A program made the position numbers and the translations under genes. A stretch of 64,000 bases of DNA. Origin: Streptomyces sp. ALI-76-A (GTDB lineage: Bacteria > Actinomycetota > Actinomycetes > Streptomycetales > Streptomycetaceae). The notes below the pieces were generated by a model. The model was given only the letters and a program-made list of their open reading frames with translations, made no database searches and had not been told where the DNA came from. Position 1 is the stretch's first letter. Every line of letters begins with the position of its first letter. The stretch spans positions 7,378,001 through 7,442,000 of the forward strand of contig NZ_JASVWB010000002.1 in the NCBI RefSeq assembly GCF_030287445.1, read 5' to 3'. This document shows positions 1 through 7,109 of this stretch, in pieces.

Positions 1-1
1 C

Positions 2-163
2 CGGCCGCGCGAACCCGCCCAGCAGGGCCGCAGGATTCCCGTGATCATGGACGCCAGCCCGTACTACTCCTGCTGCGGGCGCGGCAACGAGAGTCAGCTC
101 AAGACGTACGACGCGAGCGGCAAGGTCGTCCAGATGCCGCTGTTCTACGACAACTATCGTTAG
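2..163 (+). pseudogene. Xaa-Pro dipeptidyl-peptidase, fragment upstream of the prophage insertion
   Basis: An open frame enters from the left edge and reads into the core repeat, ending ...QMPLFYDNYR at a TAG supplied by phage DNA. Removing the prophage joins it in frame at FYDNY to the fragment at 42604-44199 (FYDNYFVPRGYAYVAVDLAG), restoring a continuous S15/CocE-like peptidase. This part carries the N-terminal side of the enzyme; the catalytic Ser, Asp and His all lie in the right fragment, so this piece alone cannot be active. Signal sequence and start codon are outside the window. Confidence 0.85.
141..156. other. attL core (16-bp direct repeat)
   Basis: TGTTCTACGACAACTA is repeated exactly at 42605-42620. 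Phage DNA begins immediately to the right. The repeat lies in the peptidase reading frame, and recombining the two copies restores that frame, which identifies it as the integrase crossover region. Confidence 0.9.
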
Positions 164-374
164 CCCTCTGACCTGCGGAAACGCGCGGTCTTTCGCGTAA
201 CGTACGCCTCCCTGACAGCTCGGTCAAGGGCCGTTCGAACGTGTCATTCGAACAAGTATCCGAATAGAGGCGCACGTCAAACTAGGTTTTCTTTCCTAGT
301 CGTACAACCTTCGAAGCTCTACGCGTTCTATACTCGACTCGAAGCTAGACGCTGGCCGCTAGCCAAGCTTCCAG
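164..374. other. Phage attachment arm, non-coding
   Basis: There is no credible ORF. The stretch is AT-richer than its surroundings and holds ACTAGG/CCTAGT as an inverted repeat (281-286 and 295-300), TCGAAGCT twice (311-318, 339-346) and GTTCGAAC/TTCGAAC near 233-253. A similar CTAGGTTTT block lies near 42577-42585 on the other side of the core in the circular phage. These are candidate arm-type integrase or excision-factor sites (inference). Confidence 0.5.
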
Positions 375-404
375 TTGACAGCTAGTTGCGCACTTCCCTA
401 CCTT
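375..404 (+). promoter_or_regulatory. Promoter of the first early gene
   Basis: TTGACA at 375-380 and TACCTT at 399-404 are separated by 18 nt. The TTG that a gene caller might take as a start codon at 375 is the -35 box, so the gene more likely starts at ATG 447. Confidence 0.6.
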
Positions 405-446
405 GATCAACTAGTTCCGACCGTCAGACCTGAAGGGTTTCCCCCT

Positions 447-929
447 ATGCCGGCCCCTAGACAGCTCCCATCGAGCGACGTGTTGCGCTCTCTGCGCGCC
501 CAGGGCATGACCTATGAGCAGATCGGCGAGATGTACGGCGTCACGAAGGGTGCCGTCTACCTTCAGTTGCGTGATGCCAAGATCTCGAAGGCCCGCCCGG
601 ATCACAGCCGCTACATTCCTTGGACTGTGAAGACCGAGCACGCCCAGGCCCGACCGAACGCCATGCTCCGTCTCTACTCGCGCCGAGAGCAGAACGATCC
701 GATTCCTGCCGTGAAAGAGCGCATGTTGGATAAGTGGCTTGAAGAACTCAAAGCCGCTGACGTTGTGGTCTGCTACAACCGCGAGCAGGCCCCCAATCCG
801 GCTAGCCCTACGGGCGGTTGGTACTACTCGAAGCGCCGGCCTTCGGATGGCGACAGCCTCATTCGCTTCGAGGAAGAGAAGAAGCGGAACGACTCTTCGA
901 AGGTGGTCGACCCTTCGGGCACCGCTTAG
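447..929 (+). CDS. HTH DNA-binding protein, first gene of the prophage
   Basis: A 160-aa protein. Residues about 8-50 read as a helix-turn-helix (LRSLRAQGMTYEQIGEMYGV...KGAVYLQLRDA). The rest has no recognised domain and ends in a charged tail. ATG 447 is chosen because AAGGG lies about 10 nt upstream and the more upstream TTG coincides with the promoter -35 box. It is the first rightward gene beside attL and is followed by its own terminator. Position and fold suggest a phage regulator or excision-related factor, but no family was recognised. Confidence 0.7.
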   Translation: MPAPRQLPSSDVLRSLRAQGMTYEQIGEMYGVTKGAVYLQLRDAKISKARPDHSRYIPWTVKTEHAQARPNAMLRLYSRREQNDPIPAVKERMLDKWLEELKAADVVVCYNREQAPNPASPTGGWYYSKRRPSDGDSLIRFEEEKKRNDSSKVVDPSGTA

Positions 930-932
930 CCC

Positions 933-940
933 GTTTAAAC
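933..940. repeat. GTTTAAAC palindrome
   Basis: One of 12 exact GTTTAAAC copies in the prophage, here just after the stop of the first gene and before its terminator. Most other copies sit in promoters. Confidence 0.7.
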
Positions 941-962
941 CAAACCTGCGCGTGCACCGATG

Positions 963-988
963 GGCCGCCCCTGTATGGGGGCGGCCTT
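963..988 (+). terminator. Rho-independent-type terminator
   Basis: GGCCGCCCC, loop TGTAT, G, GGGGCGGCC, then a short T run, after the HTH gene. Confidence 0.7.
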
Positions 989-998
989 GCTGTGTTCT

Positions 999-1056
999 GA
1001 AACTATCATTTGACTCCGCCAGGGGCATCGAGCGAAGATATACATGTCAGCGAGGG
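999..1056 (+). promoter_or_regulatory. Operator motif and 5' leader ahead of the WhiB-like gene
   Basis: GAAACTATCATTTGACT (999-1015) is a forward copy of the phage operator. TATACA (1038-1043) is a possible -10 box and TGTCAGCGAGGG (1045-1056) is the conserved leader start. The spacing between TTGACT and TATACA is too long for a canonical promoter, so the real -10 may be nearer 1034-1039. Confidence 0.55.
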
Positions 1057-1091
1057 AAGGCCACGGAGGAACCGGCGAGAAAGTCGGGGAC

Positions 1092-1130
1092 GTGAGCGAA
1101 ACCGAGCAAACGAAACCCCGGCATAAGTGA
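1092..1130 (+). CDS. Possible 12-codon leader peptide before the WhiB-like gene
   Basis: GTG at 1092 opens MSETEQTKPRHK and stops at TGA 1128-1130, 6 nt before the TTG start of the next gene and after a purine-rich stretch (GTCGGGGAC). Its position suggests translational coupling or attenuation. No other evidence supports expression. Confidence 0.3.
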   Translation: MSETEQTKPRHK

Positions 1131-1136
1131 GGCGTC

Positions 1137-1472
1137 TTGTCGAATTCCTGCGAGGCCGATCCGGACCTTTGGTTTTCGGAAAGGGCCGAGGATATAGCCC
1201 AGGCGAAAGAAGCGTGCGGCTTCTGCCCGGTTCGCACCGAGTGTGCCGAGTTGGGTAAAGATGAGGAGTTCGGCGTTTGGGGTGGCATGACCCCCGAGGA
1301 GAGGCGCACTGCTCAGCGCTTTTTGGTCATTATGGTCGAAGAGCTGAACAACGCTCGCATCCGACGGATGCACGCTGAAGGCATCTCCATCTCGGCCATG
1401 GCCCGTGAACTCAGCATCCCCCGTAAGACTTTGGCGGACCGACTTCGCCGAATGACGGGACTGGCCGCCTAG
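1137..1472 (+). CDS. WhiB-like [4Fe-4S] regulator with C-terminal HTH extension
   Basis: A 111-aa protein. Cys5, Cys27, Cys30 and Cys36 (C..CxxCxxxxxC) match the Wbl cluster ligands, followed by the G-V-W-G-G turn at 46-50 and TPEERR. After the Wbl core, residues about 75-105 form an extra helix-turn-helix (AEGISISAMARELSIPRKTL), unusual because Wbl proteins normally act through the sigma factor. TTG 1137 is the first start after an in-frame TGA and has GTGAGG upstream. Phage Wbl proteins are known (TM4 WhiB), where they interfere with host WhiB. It probably controls early transcription or host physiology. Confidence 0.85.
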   Translation: MSNSCEADPDLWFSERAEDIAQAKEACGFCPVRTECAELGKDEEFGVWGGMTPEERRTAQRFLVIMVEELNNARIRRMHAEGISISAMARELSIPRKTLADRLRRMTGLAA

Positions 1473-1663
1473 GTAAGGTCCGCCTTACTTACTCCCGCGT
1501 TCAGTTTTCCGCGTTACGAACACGTAACAGGTGAACCAATGCCGTCCGGTATGTGTACGCGGAGTGAAGGTTTCCGGTTACAGTTTTTAGACACCAACCT
1601 CACAGGGACCAGGGGTCACAGGTTGGCAGTGTGCGGAAGAAGTAACGGCCTCGGGGAACGCCC
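1473..1663. other. Intergenic region with two inverted repeats
   Basis: No gene was found. GTAAGG-tccg-CCTTAC begins at 1473 and GTTACG-aaca-CGTAAC lies at 1513-1528, with another GGTTAC near 1575. They could be operators, or a weak terminator for the Wbl gene. Confidence 0.45.
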
Positions 1664-1954
1664 ATGTTGGTAGATAGCTCTCAAGGATTGGACCTCAACA
1701 ATGCGGGGGACGATCTTCAGGGCGTTGATGTTCTGTACGACCTGCCGAAAGTGCTCTCGGTTGCGAGACTGAGATACGCGAACGGAACGCGAATGGAATT
1801 CGCGTACTGTCGACAGAACGCAGAAGAAGAGGATTACGAAATAGCTCGGTCCATGTCCCCGAATGACGCGGTTCCCCTGAAGGGATACCCGAGTGACACT
1901 CTCGGGTGCGGACATGACGACGAGTACACTACGGCTTGTTGGGTCTTCCACTAG
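1664..1954 (+). CDS. Hypothetical acidic protein
   Basis: A 96-aa acidic protein beginning MLVDSSQGLDLNNAGDDLQG, with no recognised domain. Near the C-terminus CGHDDEYTTAC places Cys, His and acidic residues close together, possibly a metal site. ATG 1664 has GGGGAA about 6 nt upstream. It stands alone between an intergenic region with inverted repeats and a terminator, so it is probably a single transcription unit. Confidence 0.55.
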   Translation: MLVDSSQGLDLNNAGDDLQGVDVLYDLPKVLSVARLRYANGTRMEFAYCRQNAEEEDYEIARSMSPNDAVPLKGYPSDTLGCGHDDEYTTACWVFH

Positions 1955-1980
1955 GCCGTGCACAACTTAAAAGACTTCTA

Positions 1981-2006
1981 GGGGCACCTCCCCCAGGGTG
2001 CCCCTT
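1981..2006 (+). terminator. Terminator
   Basis: GGGGCACC / GGTGCCCC stem followed by TT, 27 nt after the stop of the 96-aa gene. Confidence 0.75.
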
Positions 2007-2017
2007 CCGTTTGCCCT

Positions 2018-2034
2018 GAAGCTCATATTTGGAA
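2018..2034 (+). promoter_or_regulatory. Operator/stoperator-like motif
   Basis: GAAGCTCATATTTGGAA, in the direction of transcription, between the terminator at 1981-2006 and the next gene. No -10 box lies at the right distance. Confidence 0.7.
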
Positions 2035-2050
2035 CGAGAGAGAGAATCAC

Positions 2051-2302
2051 ATGACTGCCTTCGGTCCCTCGAAGAACACCCCCGCGAAGAGCTTCACCGA
2101 CGTTGACGGCCGCGCGGTCACCGTGCGCCCCATCTATGACGCGGGCCTCGGCCGAAACGTCGTCGAGCTGGTCGTGCACGGCGCTACCGTCCGCCTCTCG
2201 AACAGCACCGTTCCGACCTTCGTGGACATCGTGACCATGGCCGCGTTCCTCGGCGAGATCGAGAACGTCGCCACCGGCAACCCGACCCCCGCCGGGGCGT
2301 GA
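2051..2302 (+). CDS. Hypothetical protein, first gene of the replication operon
   Basis: An 83-aa protein, mostly beta-predicted (GRAVTVRPIYDAGLG, VVELVVHGATVRL), with no recognised motif. ATG 2051 follows a purine-rich GAGAGAGAGAA. Its stop overlaps the GTG of the nuclease gene (GTGA), so it is translationally coupled to recombination genes and may be an accessory protein. Confidence 0.65.
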   Translation: MTAFGPSKNTPAKSFTDVDGRAVTVRPIYDAGLGRNVVELVVHGATVRLSNSTVPTFVDIVTMAAFLGEIENVATGNPTPAGA

Positions 2303-3132
2303 CCGTGGGCGAACCCGTAACGCATCGCTCCGTATCGCAGTACGGGAGCTTCGTACGCTGCGGTGAGGCTTACCGGCTAGAGAAGGTCGCTAAGGCCCCG
2401 CAGAATCAAGCCGCGTGGTTCATTCAGGGAACGGCCTACCACGAAGCCGTAGAGAAGTGGGAGAAGAGCCACCGGGCCTACGGCCCCGACCAGATGGGCG
2501 AATGGTTCGAAGAAGCCTGGGAACGGGACATGGCCGCCGCCCTGGCCGTCGAGCCCGATACTTCCCGATGGCTCACCGGTGGCACCACGAAGCCCGAGAC
2601 GGATATCAAGAACCGCCGGAAGCGTGGACGGGATCAGGTAGAAGCGTACTTCGAGTACGCGATAGAAGCCCCCGAACGCGTATGGGAACCGATCGAAGGT
2701 CAGCCGGCCGTCGAACTCGGCTTCACGCTCGACCTCGGCGGAATCCTGATCCGGGGCTTCATTGATCAGATCGTTGAATACCCGGATGGCCACCTTCGGG
2801 TAAGGGACCTGAAGACCGGCACGAAGCTTCCCGACACGGCTTTTCAGCTAGCCATCTACGACCACGCCGTGAACGACATGTTCGGCGAGAAGCCCGGCTT
2901 CGGCGATTACTTCATGGCGAAGAACAACGCCCCTACGGACGCTTGGAACCTTCAGGACTACTCGCTAGAGAAGGTCACCCGATGGTTCCGCAACATGGAT
3001 AAGGCCGTTCGTCTCGGCCTGTTCCTTCCCAATCCTGGCGACGCGTGCCGTACCTGCACGGTTCGGCGTTACTGCGACTTCAACGGAGTCGACGCCCGCC
3101 AATACCCCTATCAGGAGAGTGTGAATGTCTGA
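2299..3132 (+). CDS. PD-(D/E)XK nuclease, Cas4/RecB-like
   Basis: A 277-aa protein. GTAYHEAVE (about residues 45-53) supplies the His/Glu motif I. GFIDQI and then VRDLKTG supply the D...DxK catalytic core, and QLAIYDHAV is the motif IV helix. Cys22 plus a C-terminal CRTCTVRRYC fit the four-cysteine Fe-S cluster of Cas4/AddB-type nucleases. Expected role: 5'-3' end-resecting exonuclease in phage recombination. GTG 2299 overlaps the previous stop; GTG 2305 is an alternative. It sits with a RecA/DnaB-like ATPase and a RusA-like resolvase. Confidence 0.88.
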   Translation: MTVGEPVTHRSVSQYGSFVRCGEAYRLEKVAKAPQNQAAWFIQGTAYHEAVEKWEKSHRAYGPDQMGEWFEEAWERDMAAALAVEPDTSRWLTGGTTKPETDIKNRRKRGRDQVEAYFEYAIEAPERVWEPIEGQPAVELGFTLDLGGILIRGFIDQIVEYPDGHLRVRDLKTGTKLPDTAFQLAIYDHAVNDMFGEKPGFGDYFMAKNNAPTDAWNLQDYSLEKVTRWFRNMDKAVRLGLFLPNPGDACRTCTVRRYCDFNGVDARQYPYQESVNV

Positions 3133-3559
3133 CACCCCCGAGAAGTTCACCGTGACCATGAAGAGCCACGGCGGCCATGACGCTACGTGGGTTGTCGTCA
3201 AGGCCGATTCCCAGACTGAGCTGGTCGACCTTCTGAACGGCTTCTCTCAGTCTGGCGTGTCCGCCCTTATCGGTGAGGCCGTGACCGCCCTTCGGGCCGA
3301 GGAGATCCTAGGGGCTCAGCTCGGGGCGCGTCCGGTCGAGCACCCCGGAAGCTACGACCGAGGCGGCCAGAACGGCGCTCAGGCCCCTTCCCAGGCTCCG
3401 GCCGGCCAGACCCCCTACGGCACTCCGCCGACGTGCCCGCACGGCACGAAGCGCTTCATCGAGAAGCCCTACCGGAACAAGCCTGGCACCTGGCGTGCCT
3501 GGGGTTGCCCGGCCCCGCAGGGCACCCCGGACGCGTGCGGCCTGGAGTTCATTAAGTAG
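3125..3559 (+). CDS. Conserved actinophage-type protein with C-terminal zinc-binding region
   Basis: A 144-aa protein overlapping the nuclease gene by 8 nt. The N-terminal ~60 residues look globular. Residues 75-105 are a Pro/Gln/Gly-rich linker. The C-terminus has CPHGTKRF...WGCPAPQGTPDAC, a likely Cys/His zinc site. This layout, beside a Cas4-like exonuclease, suggests a recombination or single-strand-DNA-binding accessory protein, which is inference from context. Confidence 0.7.
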   Translation: MSDTPEKFTVTMKSHGGHDATWVVVKADSQTELVDLLNGFSQSGVSALIGEAVTALRAEEILGAQLGARPVEHPGSYDRGGQNGAQAPSQAPAGQTPYGTPPTCPHGTKRFIEKPYRNKPGTWRAWGCPAPQGTPDACGLEFIK

Positions 3560-3563
3560 GCCC

Positions 3564-3580
3564 GAAGCTCATATTTGGAA
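3564..3580 (+). promoter_or_regulatory. Operator/stoperator-like motif
   Basis: GAAGCTCATATTTGGAA, identical to the copy at 2018, starts 5 nt after a stop codon and points with transcription. A GTTTACAC variant palindrome lies at 3637-3644 in the same gap. Confidence 0.7.
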
Positions 3581-3662
3581 TGGTAGGGGCGCGACTGCCA
3601 GGCCGTAAGGCCGCCCAACGCGCCCTCTTCATGCCCGTTTACACACCCCCGCGGAGTGCCCC

Positions 3663-3962
3663 ATGCCTACGAACCTCGACGCCCAGAAGACCCGTGACGC
3701 TGCTATCGCCCAGGTCGACAAGAACGCGGATGACGAGTGGAAGCGATACGCCCTCGGCTTCGTCGCCGAAGTGTCCGGCGTTCTCGACGACTTCACCACG
3801 GATGACCTGTGGGACCTGGGCTTGATCAAGCCGCGTGAGCCGCGCGCCCTCGGCCCCGTGATGCGTCGAGCCGCGAAGCGCGGACTGATCGCCACGACCG
3901 GCGAATTCCGGGCGAGCCGCTACCGCAACTGTGCCCCCCTGCCTGTCTGGGCGTCCGTCTAA
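3663..3962 (+). CDS. Small winged-helix-like protein
   Basis: A 99-aa protein. The order matches a small family seen in many actinophages next to the replicative ATPase: amphipathic N-terminal helices, then TTDDLWDLGL, EPRALGPVMRRAAKRGLI as a winged-helix recognition region and a final wing. ATG 3663 has GGAG upstream. The next gene is the ATPase, so a helicase-loader or origin-binding role is plausible but unproven. Confidence 0.65.
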   Translation: MPTNLDAQKTRDAAIAQVDKNADDEWKRYALGFVAEVSGVLDDFTTDDLWDLGLIKPREPRALGPVMRRAAKRGLIATTGEFRASRYRNCAPLPVWASV

Positions 3963-3982
3963 GAACTCTCGAAGGATCGCCC

Positions 3983-4777
3983 TTGTACACGATTGTTCGA
4001 GCTAAGGGCGACGCCGGTAAGACCGGCGAACCCCTTCCCACGCTCTTTAAGACCTTCGCCGCGAATACCGTGCACTTCCGCCGAGGACAGTTCACGATCA
4101 TCTCTGCGGCCCCCGGTGTCGGTAAGTCCGCCCTGAGCATGGCCCTGGCCCTACATGCCCGCGTACCGGCCTTCTACTTCAGCGCGGATACCGACCCTCA
4201 AACCATGTTCGTTCGTTGTGCTGCGAACGTCTCGGGCTGGTCGACCAGGGATATCGAGAACGCCCTAGAGCACGGCAAGACGAACGCCGTAGAAGCTCAG
4301 CTAGACGGCCTCGATCATCTCCGGTGGGACTTCACCGCCAGTCTCACCATTGATGACCTCGAAGCCGAGCTGAAGGCTTTCGCGGTCACTTACGGGGCCT
4401 GGCCCGAACTGATCATCGTGGACAACATTTCCAACGTGGTGCCGGATGCCGAGGGCGACAGTAACTCTTACGTCGCCCTGGAAAAGGTGTGTGAGTACCT
4501 GCATGAACTTGCCCGCATGACGGGCGCGTGCGTGGTCGCCCTGCACCACGTAAAGGGCGACAGCAACGACGGCAACCAGCCCGTTCCCCTGTCTCAGATC
4601 AAGGGGCAGATAGGCCGCGTGCCGGAAATGATCCTGACCCTTCACCGGATCGGCGAAGACGGTTCCCGCCAGATGGGCGTTTCCGTCGTCAAGAACCGTA
4701 CGGGGAAGGCGGACGCTTCCGGCGCGATGATCCTTTATCTCGATGCCGACATGGAGCGAATGAGGCTCACCGGGTGA
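3983..4777 (+). CDS. RecA/DnaB-like replication ATPase
   Basis: A 264-aa protein. Walker A APGVGKSA lies at about residues 43-50, Walker B ELIIVDNI near 139-146, and the sensor-type ALHHVKG near 183. The C-terminal QIKGQIGRVPEMILTL resembles the RecA/DnaB motif that contacts the neighbouring subunit. There is no N-terminal DnaB domain, so it is a short RecA-like ATPase. The start is TTG 3983 with GAAGGA 7 nt upstream. Expected role: helicase or strand-exchange motor of phage replication. Confidence 0.82.
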   Translation: MYTIVRAKGDAGKTGEPLPTLFKTFAANTVHFRRGQFTIISAAPGVGKSALSMALALHARVPAFYFSADTDPQTMFVRCAANVSGWSTRDIENALEHGKTNAVEAQLDGLDHLRWDFTASLTIDDLEAELKAFAVTYGAWPELIIVDNISNVVPDAEGDSNSYVALEKVCEYLHELARMTGACVVALHHVKGDSNDGNQPVPLSQIKGQIGRVPEMILTLHRIGEDGSRQMGVSVVKNRTGKADASGAMILYLDADMERMRLTG

Positions 4778-5193
4778 TCGAGATAGACGTGATCGGCACC
4801 CCTGCCCCCCAGGGCAGTAAGAGGCACGTTGGCGGGGGCCGAATGGTGGAGTCCTCGAAGAAGGTCAAGCCGTGGCGTAACGCCATTGCGGCCGAGGCCC
4901 TGAACCACACCTTCGGCCCCTGGCCGTATGTCGGTGTCTCCGTCGTGTTCCGACTGAAGCGGCCGAAGAGCCATTACCGCACCGGTCGGTTCGCCGACCA
5001 GCTCAGGCCGGATGCCCCTCGGTACCCGGCGAAGTATCCCGACCTCGACAAGCTCTGTCGCTCGACCCTCGACGGCCTGAAGGCCGGCGGGGCCTTCGAG
5101 GATGACGCCCTGGTCGTCGTTCTCGACGCCCGGAAGGTCTTCGCCGACCGCAGCGAACCGGGCGCACGGATTCAGGTCTTCCCGACTCTTTGA
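4774..5193 (+). CDS. RusA-like Holliday junction resolvase
   Basis: A 139-aa protein. GTG 4774 overlaps the ATPase stop (GTGA). GTPAPQGSKR matches the RusA N-terminal signature. PDLDKLCRSTLDGL and FEDDALVV carry the aspartates that bind metal in RusA. The length is usual for the family. Expected role: resolving branched recombination or replication intermediates before packaging. Order: nuclease, ATPase, resolvase. Confidence 0.85.
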   Translation: MIEIDVIGTPAPQGSKRHVGGGRMVESSKKVKPWRNAIAAEALNHTFGPWPYVGVSVVFRLKRPKSHYRTGRFADQLRPDAPRYPAKYPDLDKLCRSTLDGLKAGGAFEDDALVVVLDARKVFADRSEPGARIQVFPTL

Positions 5194-5208
5194 TTCCGCC
5201 ACCCGTCC

Positions 5209-5225
5209 GAAACTAGTATTTGGAA
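5209..5225 (+). promoter_or_regulatory. Operator/stoperator-like motif
   Basis: GAAACTAGTATTTGGAA, pointing with transcription, in the 43-nt gap between the resolvase and primase genes. Confidence 0.7.
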
Positions 5226-5236
5226 TGTGAGGGCGG

Positions 5237-5626
5237 ATGGAGAAGCCGCCGATAGCGGAAGTGCTAGAGCACTACGGAGCCACAGACGTTCCGGAAGGGT
5301 CGCGCTTCCGAAAGATGAAGTGCCCCTTTCACGAAGACCGAAATGCCTCGGCTTCCGTGTGTACCGAAGAGAACCGCTTTCGGTGCTTCGCTTGCGATAT
5401 CTCGGGCGACAGCTTCGACGTGATCGCCGACCAGGAAGGATGCAACGATTTCTCTTGTACCCGATCCTGCGCTGAAAAGCTTCTTGGAGGAAGCTACGGC
5501 GCGATACGAGGGGGATCTAACGAGAAGCCCCGTCGCCGTGGAGTATTTGAAGACTCGCGGCCTGTCCGAGGACAACGCAGCCTTCTTCAGGCTGGGGTAC
5601 GTCGAAAGCCCCTTGCCGGGGCATGA
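5237..5626 (+). CDS. DNA primase, zinc-binding (CHC2-type) module
   Basis: A 129-aa protein. CPFHED (residue ~29) and FRCFACDISGDSFDVI form the CHC2-type zinc finger that primases use to select initiation sites. After about residue 90 the sequence becomes Arg-rich. ATG 5237 has GTGAGGG upstream. The TOPRIM half lies in the +1 frame and overlaps by 143 nt. Two separate primase ORFs are common in actinophages; a +1 frameshift fusion is the alternative, as both frames are open over 5424-5626. Confidence 0.8.
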   Translation: MEKPPIAEVLEHYGATDVPEGSRFRKMKCPFHEDRNASASVCTEENRFRCFACDISGDSFDVIADQEGCNDFSCTRSCAEKLLGGSYGAIRGGSNEKPRRRGVFEDSRPVRGQRSLLQAGVRRKPLAGA

Positions 5627-6092
5627 AACGTCCCGAGGGATGCTAGCCGTTCCCTACCTCACTCGGGCCGGTGTGGTGACCGTGCGATTCCGTCGCCTAG
5701 GCGATGGGGAAGGCCCGAAGTACCGCAGCGTTCCCGGTGACCCTCCCCGCATCTTCAACGCGAATGCGCTTCTCGTCCCCTCCGACCATATCGCCATCTG
5801 TGAAGGCGAATTCGACGCGATGACCGCCACCCTGGCCGGTATTCCGGCCGTTGGGATCGCGGGTGTGAGCGCGTGGAAAAGCTACTTCGCCCGGTGCTTC
5901 AAGGGCTATCGAGCCGTGTACATCCTCGCCGATCAGGACGACAAGGGACAGGGGATGGAGTTCGCCGAGAAGGTCGCCGAACAGATCAAGAACGCTCGAA
6001 TATCCCCCATGCCGGCCGGACACGACGTGAACAGCTTCGTACTGGCCAACGGCCCCGAGGCCCTTCTAGACCAACTGGAGATCAAGAGATGA
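5484..6092 (+). CDS. DNA primase, TOPRIM catalytic module
   Basis: A 202-aa protein. ICEGEFDAMTATLAG is the TOPRIM glutamate motif and YILADQDDKGQGMEFAEKV is the D-x-D motif. The preceding region (GHETSRGMLAVPYLTRAGVV, PPRIFNANAL) matches the DnaG catalytic core. The start is TTG 5484, but the frame is open from 5424. It works with the zinc module in the overlapping frame. Its stop overlaps the next ATG (ATGA). Confidence 0.82.
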   Translation: MEEATARYEGDLTRSPVAVEYLKTRGLSEDNAAFFRLGYVESPLPGHETSRGMLAVPYLTRAGVVTVRFRRLGDGEGPKYRSVPGDPPRIFNANALLVPSDHIAICEGEFDAMTATLAGIPAVGIAGVSAWKSYFARCFKGYRAVYILADQDDKGQGMEFAEKVAEQIKNARISPMPAGHDVNSFVLANGPEALLDQLEIKR

Positions 6093-6334
6093 CGAGTGAC
6101 GAACTAGCCGACGAAGTTGGTCACTTCATCCGGCAGTGCCGAGGGCGAATCCTCGGTATCGGGGCCGAACAGTACGAGGAACCCGAGGGCCAGAAGTTCG
6201 AAACCATGCCGCTGGTCGAGCTGGTGACGTACGCCCGTGAAGAAGCTCAAGACCTGGCCGTCTATGCGGCCATGCTGGATATCCGATTGAAAAGACTCGA
6301 AGACGCTCTTCGAGAGAAGGGCGTTAGCCTGTGA
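6089..6334 (+). CDS. Small all-helical protein, possibly MazG-like
   Basis: An 81-aa protein starting at ATG 6089 across the primase stop. Residues about 45-75 (LVTYAREEAQDLAVYAAMLDIRLKRL) include an EExxD pattern like the metal-binding helix of MazG-type NTP pyrophosphohydrolases. The protein is short and a full MazG core is not visible, so a nucleotide-pool role is only a possibility. It is coupled to primase upstream and to the phosphoesterase downstream (GTGA overlap). Confidence 0.6.
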   Translation: MTSDELADEVGHFIRQCRGRILGIGAEQYEEPEGQKFETMPLVELVTYAREEAQDLAVYAAMLDIRLKRLEDALREKGVSL

Positions 6335-7089
6335 AGCGCATTGTTGTTCTGTCCGACATGCAGATTCCCTACCACGACAAGCGGGCCGTTCGTAACGTCC
6401 TCGGCTTCCTGGCCGAGTACAAGCCGGACGAGATAGCGAGCGTGGGGGATGAAGTCGACTTCCCCCAGATCAGCCGTTGGACCCGAGGAATGGCGGGGGA
6501 GTACAAGGGGGATCTTCAGGCGCACTGTGACGCGGGGAAGCGGGTCCTGGCCGGCCTGCGGGCCGTTCACGACGGACCGATTCACGTAAGCCGCTCGAAC
6601 CACATGGACCGGCCCCTTAACTACGTCCGTTCCCGTGCCCCTGGCCTTATGGGCTTGAAGGCCCTCGAAGTGCCGTCCCTTCTCGACTTCGAGAAGTACG
6701 GGATCACCTACCACGAAGAGCCTTATGAGATTGCCCCCGGTTGGCTTCTCGCCCACGGCGACGAAGGGGGGAGTTCCCGCGCTCCCGGCGGTACCGCCCT
6801 GGCCCTGGCCCGTAGGTGGGGCTATTCGGTCGTGTGCGGCCACACTCACAAGCTCGGAATCCAGCACGAACACATGGCCGTGAATTCCAAGCTGGTCAAG
6901 GAACGCTTCGGGTTCGAGGTCGGAAACCTTATGGACCTGAAGAGCGCAAGCTACCTGAAGGCCGGTCACGCGAACTGGAATCAGGGCTTCGGAATCCTGT
7001 ACGTCGATAAGAACCGGGTCACCCCTGCCCCGGTGTTCATTAAGCCGAACGGAACCTTCGTGGTCGAAGGCAAGACTTACGGCCAGTAG
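6331..7089 (+). CDS. Metallophosphoesterase
   Basis: A 252-aa protein with the full calcineurin-like motif series: SDMQIPYHD (D...H), VGDEVD, SNHMDR in place of GNHD/E, AHGDE and CGHTHK. These coordinate two metals for hydrolysis of phosphomonoesters or diesters. GTG 6331 overlaps the previous stop. Phage enzymes of this class are often in replication operons and may process DNA 3' ends or nucleotides; the substrate cannot be told from sequence. Confidence 0.85.
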   Translation: MKRIVVLSDMQIPYHDKRAVRNVLGFLAEYKPDEIASVGDEVDFPQISRWTRGMAGEYKGDLQAHCDAGKRVLAGLRAVHDGPIHVSRSNHMDRPLNYVRSRAPGLMGLKALEVPSLLDFEKYGITYHEEPYEIAPGWLLAHGDEGGSSRAPGGTALALARRWGYSVVCGHTHKLGIQHEHMAVNSKLVKERFGFEVGNLMDLKSASYLKAGHANWNQGFGILYVDKNRVTPAPVFIKPNGTFVVEGKTYGQ

Positions 7090-7109
7090 GCCACTTAGGA
7101 GACTCGCAA

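Noticed and set aside
141..156. Attachment site in a tRNA gene
   Set aside because: The core is inside a protein-coding frame. The three tRNA genes lie inside the prophage and none overlaps the core.
411..1028. 205-aa minus-strand ORF over the first phage gene
   Set aside because: It is the shadow of the HTH gene. It has no motif or ribosome site and runs across that gene's promoter and terminator.
2299..3132. cas4 of a CRISPR system
   Set aside because: The nuclease is Cas4-like, but no other cas gene or array is present and it sits in a phage recombination operon.
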